Origin: Anaerolinea sp.
Lineage (GTDB): Bacteria; Chloroflexota; Anaerolineae; Anaerolineales; Anaerolineaceae
DNA length: 5,160 nt
NCBI GenBank assembly: GCA_013824385.1
Contig: PNNU01000274.1
Span: 1 to 5,160 of the forward strand
Reading direction: 5' to 3'
Shown here: in pieces, positions 1 to 5,160 of the stretch
Layout: every line of letters starts with the position of its first letter
Position numbering within the stretch: position 1 is the stretch's first letter
Notes under the pieces: generated by a model
The model's input: the letters and a program-made list of their open reading frames with translations, nothing else
Databases searched by the model: none
What the model was told of the DNA's origin: nothing
Made by a program: the position numbers and the translations under genes

Positions 1-1
1 A

Positions 2-601
2 GGCTTTTTCACTGTGTTAATGGCAAAGCAGGTCGGACCCCATGGGCGGGTCATCGCATTCGAGCCTACGCAGCGTACTTTTGATATTCTGAAGGAGAAC
101 GTTCGTATAAATGCCTTGAGCAACGTGGATGTCGAGCAATTAGCACTTTTTGATCGTGACGGTGACCTGGAATTCCACGAGGGACCGCCTGGATTCGACG
201 GATATAACTCTGCTGGCGCCATTACTCATCCCACTGCTGTAAACCAAGCGTTCATGGACTGTCGCGTTCCATGCATGACCTTCGACTCCTACTTGCATAC
301 TCGTCGAATCCCTAGGGTTGATCTGATCAAGATAGATGTGGAAGGTTCCGAACTCTTTATATTGCAGGGAATGGAGAAAACGTTGGAGGCGAATCCAGCA
401 CTGAAACTCGTCATAGAATTTGCGGATATGACCACTGCTGGCTTTGGGTACGGCGCCAAAGATATTGGGCTTTGGCTAATAGAAAGGGGTTGGAAGCTCT
501 CTGTAATTGAGTCTTTCGGTATCATTGTGCCGGTCATGCGCCAGGATTTAATTGACCGAAGCTGGTATGGGCAATCCGTGATTGCCTATAAACCTTCGTA
601 G
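2..601 (+). CDS. FkbM family SAM-dependent methyltransferase, 5' end missing
   Basis: This is probably a SAM-dependent O-methyltransferase of the FkbM family (Methyltransf_21), acting on a hydroxyl of a sugar or polysaccharide intermediate in the cytoplasm. The frame is open to the left edge. The first codons read GFFTVLMAKQ, which is the end of the family's SAM-binding motif I (G-x-N-x-G-x-F-T), so the GTG at 14 is an internal valine and not the start. Next comes VIAFEP, the acidic end of strand 2 that contacts the SAM ribose. At 332-352 lies the family hallmark IDVEGSE, followed by a strand reading LKLVIEF. About 199 residues are present. FkbM proteins usually have 230-300, so roughly 50-100 N-terminal residues, including the Asp-x-Gly part of motif I, lie outside the window. 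The stop is at 599-601, 13 bp before the next methyltransferase. The family is clear; the substrate is unknown. Confidence 0.9.
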   Translation, partial: GFFTVLMAKQVGPHGRVIAFEPTQRTFDILKENVRINALSNVDVEQLALFDRDGDLEFHEGPPGFDGYNSAGAITHPTAVNQAFMDCRVPCMTFDSYLHTRRIPRVDLIKIDVEGSELFILQGMEKTLEANPALKLVIEFADMTTAGFGYGAKDIGLWLIERGWKLSVIESFGIIVPVMRQDLIDRSWYGQSVIAYKPS

Positions 602-614
602 TCAGCGAAGCGTG

Positions 615-1376
615 ATGAACCCTCTCAAGCGATTTCTGATAGTTCTGTATAAGCAGATTGGTGCCCGAAAGAACCTTTATCACCTAGGGGATTGGCGCGT
701 GGTAAAGCCAGTGCTGGGCGACGTGCTCTCAGAGGCAGCGAGAGTTTGGCCCGAGGTTATACCTTGGAAACCGCGTACGGTTTTGGATATCGGTGCACAT
801 CGCGGGGATGTTGCCAGGCAGTTCGCAGAGTTGTATCACCCTGAGTTTATCGGTCTCGTTGAACCGCTGCCGGATTTGTTGCCTCTTCTCAGGTCTATGT
901 CTCTTGCTCCGCGCCAGAAAGTCTTCGGCTGTGCTCTTGGGCATGAACGAGGAAAGGCTATCCTTAACGTCTTGGCGAATGCACCGAGCAGTTCTTTGTT
1001 GGAACCCGTTGATGACTTGAGTTCGTATTATGGTGTGGACATGCAACGCGTAGCAACAGTGGAAGTTCAAGTGCGGACACTTGATGAAGTATTTGCTGAG
1101 TGTGAACTTGAAGCATTGGATCTATTGAAGGTGGATGTGGAGGGTTATGAATTGCAGGTCTTTGCCGGCGGGCAAGAGACTCTTAAGAGGACTCGTCTAG
1201 TCGTCGTTGAAGTCGTATTCTTTGAAGCGCAAAAAGAACGGCCTCTATTCAAGGACATTTACGCTGCATTACATAATTTAGATTTCGAGTTGCGGGGAAT
1301 GACGGGGTACATATATGATAGTCGCGGAATACCCTTACACTGTGATGCCGTATTTATGAACCGCGTTCTTTCCTAA
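615..1376 (+). CDS. FkbM family SAM-dependent methyltransferase (complete)
   Basis: This is a second FkbM-family methyltransferase of 253 residues, within the usual family length. SAM-binding motif I is VLDIGAHRGD at residues 56-65, with His where Asn is common in GANxG. A strand-2 acid follows in GLVEPLPD. The family hallmark KVDVEGYE is at 172-179, followed by the hydrophobic strand LVVVEVVF. The C-terminus, ending in CDAVFMNR, is also family-like. I chose the ATG at 615. It falls after the previous stop (13 bp gap) with a weak GAAG upstream. An in-frame TTG at 582 would add 11 residues (MPINLRSQRSV) and overlap the upstream gene by 20 bp, which is less likely. The protein is diverged from its upstream neighbour, so the pair is not a recent duplication. 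It likely methylates a different sugar or position in the same glycan. The substrate cannot be read from the sequence. Confidence 0.92.
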   Translation: MNPLKRFLIVLYKQIGARKNLYHLGDWRVVKPVLGDVLSEAARVWPEVIPWKPRTVLDIGAHRGDVARQFAELYHPEFIGLVEPLPDLLPLLRSMSLAPRQKVFGCALGHERGKAILNVLANAPSSSLLEPVDDLSSYYGVDMQRVATVEVQVRTLDEVFAECELEALDLLKVDVEGYELQVFAGGQETLKRTRLVVVEVVFFEAQKERPLFKDIYAALHNLDFELRGMTGYIYDSRGIPLHCDAVFMNRVLS

Positions 1377-1419
1377 TGCTAAGGTTAACAGGCCCAGGAA
1401 CGTAGAAACATGGTGAGAA

Positions 1420-2661
1420 ATGACGGAGAACAAAACGATTACATATGTTGAGTTTTTTGTGGGAGGACACACATCGATATGGATTTGCAGTGTGGTTGAG
1501 GCATTCGAGAGACTCAAACCGGGGTACAAACTGGTTGTTTGGGTACAGCAGGACTTCCTTGAAGTTCACAAAAGCTGGTGCTCACAGTTCATCCGTTCTG
1601 ATGGATTACTCGCTAATGACATCACTTTCAAAGTCCTAGAAGTGGCCGGTTGGGACAAGATCTCCTATCCCCCCCATCCTCTTAAGGTCATCCGACGCTG
1701 CGCAGAAGAAGACAAAGCGGAGGTATGTTGCGTAGCCCTCAATCTCGAAGGTTTGATGAGGGATATAGCCTTCTCGCCTCCTTGGGCGACGAGAGTAAAA
1801 ATCGTTGGTGCGCTACAAGGACCCTTTCTACACTATATCAAATTCTCTTCTGCACGATCAAGAAAAGGGCTAACGGTGCGGAAGTATCTATCAGCTTACA
1901 TCAAGACTCTCATTGTGAGCCACCGTCAAGCGGTTACGGAGATACTGATGCATGATCCACTTGCCCCTAGTTTTTATAACGCAATCCTAAAGTCATCCAA
2001 GTTTCGATTTTTGCCGGACTATACCATTCATATTGAGGTCCCTTCCAAGCCGCGCAAGCAGTTTGACCTGCCAGAGGACAAAGTCATCATATTATTTCCT
2101 GGGGCTATAGAGCAGCGGAAGGGCGTTTTTGAATTCCTGATAGCTTTGAAGAAAGGGTTTGAGCAAAACTCTGGGTTTCGTAAGAAAGTAGCCATTGTGT
2201 TTGCCGGGCAGGTTGAGGCGACGATTCGCGGTTCTTTCTACAGCAAAGTATCTGGCCTGCATGATTCCTGTCCGGACATCCCGCTTTTCTTGTTCGACCA
2301 GTTTCTGACAGATCGCGAATTTGTAACTCTCATATCAGCCTCAGATGTAGTCTGTATGCCGTATGTGCATGCAAGAGGATCAAGTGGCATATTAATCCAC
2401 GCGGCAGCCTATGCTCGCCTTGTGGTAGCATCTGAATTTGGCCTCGTTGGTGAGCTCGTTAAGCGTTACAACCTAGGAGTGGTATGCGACGAATCCAATC
2501 CGGAGGAATTAGAGGAAGCATTGTGCAGATGTGTTGATGAATCCGGCCGCATGGACGAAGAAAGATGTTGCGAACTCAAAACCTTTGCTGCGCGCTATTC
2601 ATTGCCATTGAATCAATTTGGCGAGGAGATTTGTGCTTCTTTAATCAGGGCCGCAACATAA
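1420..2661 (+). CDS. GT-B fold glycosyltransferase, GT4-like, with altered EX7E motif
   Basis: This is a probable cytoplasmic nucleotide-sugar-dependent glycosyltransferase of 413 residues, a normal length for GT4 enzymes. The N-terminal half (about 1-200) is poorly conserved, as expected of an acceptor domain. It opens with a strand (TITYVEFF) and a small-residue turn, VGGHTS. The C-terminal donor domain starts near 222 with VIILFPGAIEQRKGV (the usual 'G.....KG' loop). Near 295-315 comes the SASDVVCMPY segment, and then GSSGILIHAAAYARLVVAS, which aligns with the GT4 nucleotide-binding helix. At the two positions normally held by Glu (E-x7-E) there are Arg319 and His327. The end (NLGVVCDESNPEELEEAL) is also typical of GT4. 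The ATG at 1420 is preceded by GGTGAG at 1412-1417, close but usable; an in-frame stop just upstream limits extension. It sits 43 bp after the methyltransferase, probably in the same operon. The fold call is firm; donor and acceptor are unknown. Confidence 0.87.
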   Translation: MTENKTITYVEFFVGGHTSIWICSVVEAFERLKPGYKLVVWVQQDFLEVHKSWCSQFIRSDGLLANDITFKVLEVAGWDKISYPPHPLKVIRRCAEEDKAEVCCVALNLEGLMRDIAFSPPWATRVKIVGALQGPFLHYIKFSSARSRKGLTVRKYLSAYIKTLIVSHRQAVTEILMHDPLAPSFYNAILKSSKFRFLPDYTIHIEVPSKPRKQFDLPEDKVIILFPGAIEQRKGVFEFLIALKKGFEQNSGFRKKVAIVFAGQVEATIRGSFYSKVSGLHDSCPDIPLFLFDQFLTDREFVTLISASDVVCMPYVHARGSSGILIHAAAYARLVVASEFGLVGELVKRYNLGVVCDESNPEELEEALCRCVDESGRMDEERCCELKTFAARYSLPLNQFGEEICASLIRAAT

Positions 2662-2662
2662 C

Positions 2663-2878
2663 CAGCTCATAAGACAACGAGGTTTTGTGATTTACGATAT
2701 ATTTGGTCGCCAGTATCGGTTGTTACTAGAATGTACCTGCGTTGGGGCGTGGCGGGTGGTATCCTTGGAGTTGACGTTAGGTGGGGCCATGTCTGCGATG
2801 GATATCGCCTTCGTAAAGGAATTCAGCCAGTTTCGCAAGATTCATTCTTATGTAACTAAGGAACAACGGTCAGCATAA
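2663..2878 (+). pseudogene. C-terminal remnant of an FkbM-family methyltransferase
   Basis: This 258-bp gap between two glycosyltransferase genes holds one short open frame. From 2663 it reads QLIRQRGFVIYDIFGRQYR, and near its end AMSAMDIAFVKEFSQFRKIH. From memory of the family, these resemble the last part of many FkbM methyltransferases: 'L...GF.lYDI....R', then a 'DGaL.q.D..FVk..s..R' tail. Nothing corresponding to motif I or the IDVEG.E hallmark is present; the upstream DNA is the glycosyltransferase gene. Between the two blocks lie about 20 residues (LLLECTCVGAWRVVSLELTL) that do not fit the family, suggesting an insertion or local frame damage. A 63-residue peptide could still be made from the GTG at 2687, which has GAGG at 2679-2682 four bases upstream, so a small translated hypothetical protein is the alternative. 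I infer a decayed gene, because the tail alone cannot bind SAM. The family assignment rests on pattern memory, not a search. Confidence 0.5.
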
Positions 2879-2893
2879 GCAAAACGAAGGCGA
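2805..2893. repeat. 10-bp perfect inverted repeat around the end of the FkbM remnant
   Basis: TCGCCTTCGT at 2805-2814 is the exact reverse complement of ACGAAGGCGA at 2884-2893, with a 69-nt spacer. It spans the stop of the FkbM remnant and lies upstream of the GT2 gene. The arms do not extend further, no T-run follows, and the spacer is long, so it is not a standard intrinsic terminator. It may be chance. Confidence 0.3.
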
Positions 2894-2919
2894 GTGGAGT
2901 AGACCAGGTAACTATCACA

Positions 2920-4044
2920 ATGTATGAAGAAATGAAAGTGAGTGTTGTTGTTACATCTTTCAACCAGAAAAATTATCTGGCTAAGGCTATCGAGAGTCTT
3001 CTTAACCAAACCGTTAGGCCTTATGAGATAATTATCTGTGATGACTGTTCGATTGATGGCTCCAGGGAATTGATATGTGAATACGCCAGTAGGTATCCAA
3101 ACTTGATCAAGTTCATAATTCAAGACCGCAACGTGGGGCCAACGAGGAACCGGAATGCCGGCCTCCGGGCAGCCAGCGGGAACTATGTGACAACCTTGGA
3201 TGGTGATGACCGTTATCTACCCGAGAAGATCGAAAGGGAAATCCAGGCTATTAAGCAGCACGGTGTCTTGATCGCCTATTCAAATGTATTTGCAGTTGAT
3301 GCTGGGGGAAGGAGGATGCATGTCCAGTTTCACTCTTGGCAGCAGATAGACGGATGTTTGTTTGAACCGCTTGCTACCTTTAAGATGATTGCACCGCGAG
3401 ACATGCTAGTAGCCAGGAGATGCCTGGAAGAAATCGGCTTCCAAGACGAGAGTTTTTTGTTCTATGAGGATGATGACTATGCACTAAGGCTTGCAAGTCG
3501 CTTTCCTTTTGCGGCATGTCGCCAACCACTCATAGAGCATACCCACCATCCAACTGGTGCGCATAATGTCGATCACAGTGCGCACCTGGAACCGATGATC
3601 AGAATAGCAAAAAAAGCCTTGAATGTAGGTGACCGTAATAACGTAACACTGGACAAACCCAGCACGAAACAAAGATTTGAAACTAACTTTATGCTTCGAC
3701 ACCATGTGCACTTGCAGGCGATAATCAGGATAGCACAAAGAGCCCTGGATATTTGTGATCAAAGCATAACACCGGATAAATCTGGCACGAAGCGAAGAAT
3801 TGAAGCCACTCTGAAGCTTTTCGAAGCAAAAAAAGCAGCCTTGGAAGGTGATATCCCGATGGCTCGTGCTTTACTTTATACTAGCCTAAGGCTGGACATG
3901 AGGCGCAGCATATCTTACGACTTGTTGATGAGACTATTATTCCCGGGGCTTTTTGTTCGCGAGCCTCGGCTTTATGATTCTCTAGCAATCGGACCGTTGG
4001 CTCTATCATATTACTTGTTGCGTGGGATATGGAAGAAAAAGTGA
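2920..4044 (+). CDS. GT2 family (GT-A fold) glycosyltransferase with duplicated C-terminal segment
   Basis: This is a probable inverting glycosyltransferase of family GT2, 374 residues, using a nucleotide sugar in the cytoplasm to extend the glycan. The GT-A domain fills about residues 5-215. It has the opening strand KVSVVVTSFNQ (6-16), the nucleotide-binding acids in IIICDDCSIDGS (37-48), the RNVGPTRNRNAGL helix, the metal-binding DGDD at 94-97 and the likely catalytic acid patch YEDDDYALRLA near 182-192 (E183, D184-D186). Two adjacent 41-42 residue units follow at 222-304, then a helical, basic tail that ends in IWKKK with no clear membrane span. The ATG at 2920 has AGG 11 bases upstream. 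An ATG at 2932 would give the equally typical start MKVSVVV. The gene follows the FkbM remnant by 41 bp and overlaps the next gene by 4 bp. The family is certain; the sugar is not. Confidence 0.92.
   Translation: MYEEMKVSVVVTSFNQKNYLAKAIESLLNQTVRPYEIIICDDCSIDGSRELICEYASRYPNLIKFIIQDRNVGPTRNRNAGLRAASGNYVTTLDGDDRYLPEKIEREIQAIKQHGVLIAYSNVFAVDAGGRRMHVQFHSWQQIDGCLFEPLATFKMIAPRDMLVARRCLEEIGFQDESFLFYEDDDYALRLASRFPFAACRQPLIEHTHHPTGAHNVDHSAHLEPMIRIAKKALNVGDRNNVTLDKPSTKQRFETNFMLRHHVHLQAIIRIAQRALDICDQSITPDKSGTKRRIEATLKLFEAKKAALEGDIPMARALLYTSLRLDMRRSISYDLLMRLLFPGLFVREPRLYDSLAIGPLALSYYLLRGIWKKK
3583..3831 (+). repeat. in-frame tandem duplication inside the GT2 gene (two units, 126 and 123 bp)
   Basis: Unit 1 (3583-3708) and unit 2 (3709-3831) are adjacent and in frame. 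Unit 1 begins HLEPMIRIAKKAL and unit 2 HLQAIIRIAQRAL. Both continue with a shared pattern D....T.DK..TK.R.E. By my count 17 of 38 aligned residue pairs match, with one codon missing in unit 2. Similarity is also visible in DNA (for example ATCAG-ATAGCA and GGCACGAAG / AGCACGAAA), so this looks like an old duplication. The 42-residue period differs from the 34 of TPR repeats. Confidence 0.75.
4031..4040 (+). promoter_or_regulatory. Shine-Dalgarno-like site that decides the TPR gene start
   Basis: GGAAG at 4031-4035 lies five bases before the GTG at 4041, whose bases form a GTGA stop/start overlap with the GT2 stop (4042-4044). The alternative in-frame ATG at 4029 has only TGGGA directly against it, too close to serve as a good ribosome site. 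The overlap suggests translational coupling of the two genes. Confidence 0.5.
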
Positions 4045-5160
4045 CAAAACTTTGCTGGTATTGGATAAGTCTTGTGATACTTTTTGTGGGGGCTATTTTT
4101 CTATTGTGCACTCGTTCTGAAGATTGGGCAAAAAACCTTTTGGTGAACCGGCGAGCAATTGAGGTGAATCATGTGCTACTTGTACAAAATAATGCTGAAC
4201 TACTTGATAGAGTCAGCGACAATCTATTCGGATTGTTTGGAAAGAATCCAAAGGAAATTCGAATTTTGATTTGGTGGGTATACATTCAAATAGCGCGTGG
4301 CGAGCTATCTCCTGTTATTCCAGTGTTAGACGGCGGAATATTGGCTTCTGATAGTCGTGGGCGAATAGCATTGGTACGACTGGGGGAACAGTTCTTGTTT
4401 GAATCAGACTTGCCTCATTTTCAAATAGCCTGGCAGCAATCCGGAATGTGGAAGGAGATATCTCAAAGCCGGTTTAATCATATTCATGAGTTAGTCGAAA
4501 ATGCATTACAGCAAGAACAATGGACCTATGCATCGGAATTACTCCAAATTCTTGAATCATGGCAAATGTCCAATGCGTGGCTCCATTATTCTAAGGCCAG
4601 GGTCTTGTGGGAAGGATATGGTGATCTGGTCGGCGCGATTACCGAGATGGAACAGGCTGTCAGTCCGGATTCGGATTCCTTTTGGCAATTAATGTATCTG
4701 GGAGATCTGTATTGGCAAGCAGGGCGTCTAATTGACGCGCAACAGCAATTCGAGCATGCGACTGAACTCGATCCAGGCAACGAGGGGGCAGTCAATGCCC
4801 TTGCTCAGGTTATCCAAGAGCAGGGCAGGTTGCACGATGCGGCTCGTTTGCTCGAGACGTTCTTGGAGAAGCAACCCGGCAAAGGCGTTGCTGTAGCTCA
4901 ATTGGCAGAATTGTATTGGACCCAAGGGCAGTCAGCAGAGGCGGTTGATCTGCTTAGGAGGTTCTTGGAAAAGAATCCTGATAGTGTTCCTGTGCTTGTC
5001 GCTTTGGGTGCTTACTATAAGGCGGAAGGGCGCTTGGACGAAGCAATTGCGCTCCTTGAGCATGCCCTTCAACTGGATGGTTCTCCAGCATACCTGATTT
5101 GGGCTCATATCGAACTAGCGAGGATCGCTGCTTCACGTGGCGATAGCCAGGCTGCAAAGT
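4041..5160 (+). CDS. membrane-anchored tetratricopeptide repeat protein, 3' end beyond the window
   Basis: An open frame runs from the end of the GT2 gene to the right edge without a stop, giving 373 codons so far. Residues 4-23 (LCWYWISLVILFVGAIFLLC) are a strong membrane segment after a short basic start. With no signal-peptidase-like site evident, it is probably an uncleaved anchor with the rest outside the cytoplasm; that topology is inferred. Residues 25-145 are a unique region rich in Trp and aliphatic residues. From 146 on, TPR units follow at a strict 34-residue period. I chose the GTG at 4041 for its SD-like site and 4-bp overlap; the ATG at 4029 would add MEEK. TPR domains bind proteins, and such proteins in polysaccharide clusters are plausible scaffolds for assembly or export. 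The exact role is unknown. Confidence 0.88.
   Translation, partial: MTKLCWYWISLVILFVGAIFLLCTRSEDWAKNLLVNRRAIEVNHVLLVQNNAELLDRVSDNLFGLFGKNPKEIRILIWWVYIQIARGELSPVIPVLDGGILASDSRGRIALVRLGEQFLFESDLPHFQIAWQQSGMWKEISQSRFNHIHELVENALQQEQWTYASELLQILESWQMSNAWLHYSKARVLWEGYGDLVGAITEMEQAVSPDSDSFWQLMYLGDLYWQAGRLIDAQQQFEHATELDPGNEGAVNALAQVIQEQGRLHDAARLLETFLEKQPGKGVAVAQLAELYWTQGQSAEAVDLLRRFLEKNPDSVPVLVALGAYYKAEGRLDEAIALLEHALQLDGSPAYLIWAHIELARIAASRGDSQAAK
4476..5084 (+). repeat. six tandem TPR units (34 residues each) in the membrane-anchored protein
   Basis: Residues 146-348 of the TPR protein divide exactly into six 34-residue units beginning NHIHELVENA, WLHYSKARVL, FWQLMYLGDL, NEGAVNALAQ, KGVAVAQLAE and SVPVLVALGA. 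The canonical W/L-G-Y-A-F-A-P spacing is clearest in units 3-6 (for example YLGDLYWQAGRLIDA ... ATELDP). The first two are degenerate. A seventh unit starts at residue 349 (PAYLIWAHIELARIA) and runs off the window. Confidence 0.85.

Noticed and set aside
582..614. A TTG start that would extend the second methyltransferase by 11 residues.
   Set aside because: It overlaps the upstream gene by 20 bp with a rare start codon, and the added residues do not look conserved. The ATG at 615 just after the upstream stop is simpler.
729..1070. A 113-codon open frame on the minus strand.
   Set aside because: It lies wholly antisense to the clear FkbM gene and its translation has no recognisable domain. 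It is a shadow of the real frame.
1377..1419. The gap between the second methyltransferase and the GT4-like gene, checked for a terminator or promoter.
   Set aside because: No hairpin with a T-run and no convincing -35/-10 pair is visible, so read-through in one operon is more likely.
1669..1675. A run of seven C in the GT4-like gene, considered as a phase-variation slip site.
   Set aside because: Seven bases is short for a contingency tract, the frame is intact through it, and it encodes an ordinary Pro-Pro. There is no supporting sign.
2848..3123. A minus-strand frame covering the gap before the GT2 gene.
   Set aside because: Most of it is antisense to the conserved GT2 N-terminus, and it has no family features.
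3484..3762. A 92-codon minus-strand frame with an apparent internal repeat.
   Set aside because: It is antisense to the GT2 gene. Its repeat is only the reverse reading of the duplication in that gene.
1..5160. CRISPR arrays, tRNA or rRNA genes, insertion sequences, toxin-antitoxin or phage genes.
   Set aside because: None is visible: no regularly spaced direct repeats, no tRNA-like cloverleaf recognised, no transposase motifs or terminal inverted repeats.

Overview
This is a bacterial stretch with all genes on the + strand and tightly packed. Its contents (FkbM-type methyltransferases, two glycosyltransferases of different folds and a membrane-anchored TPR protein) are typical of a surface or exopolysaccharide / O-antigen-like biosynthesis locus. 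Base composition looks close to balanced. The sequence has no rRNA, tRNA or housekeeping gene to fix the taxon. Clusters of FkbM, GT4 and GT2 genes followed by a TPR protein occur in several environmental phyla (Chloroflexota, Cyanobacteria, Proteobacteria and others), so I do not name one.

Layout: (1) 2-601, the 3' part of an FkbM methyltransferase gene whose start lies outside the window. (2) 615-1376, a second, complete FkbM methyltransferase 13 bp downstream. (3) 1420-2661, a GT-B/GT4-like glycosyltransferase whose usual Glu-x7-Glu motif reads Arg-x7-His. (4) 2663-2878, a short frame that looks like only the C-terminal tail of a third FkbM methyltransferase, probably a gene remnant. (5) 2920-4044, a GT2 (GT-A) glycosyltransferase carrying an internal duplication of about 42 residues after the catalytic domain. 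(6) 4041 to the window end, an N-terminally anchored TPR protein that overlaps the GT2 gene by 4 bp and is still open at the edge.

How they fit together: the two glycosyltransferases would add sugars to a growing glycan, and the FkbM enzymes would O-methylate hydroxyls on sugars or carrier-linked intermediates. The TPR protein could act as a membrane scaffold or chain-handling factor. The co-directional genes, short gaps and one stop/start overlap suggest one transcript running through the whole window. I see no convincing promoter or intrinsic terminator.

I see no wholly new system here. The points worth a second look are the methyltransferase remnant, the in-frame duplication inside the GT2, the altered active-site motif of the GT4-like enzyme, and the edge-truncated TPR gene.
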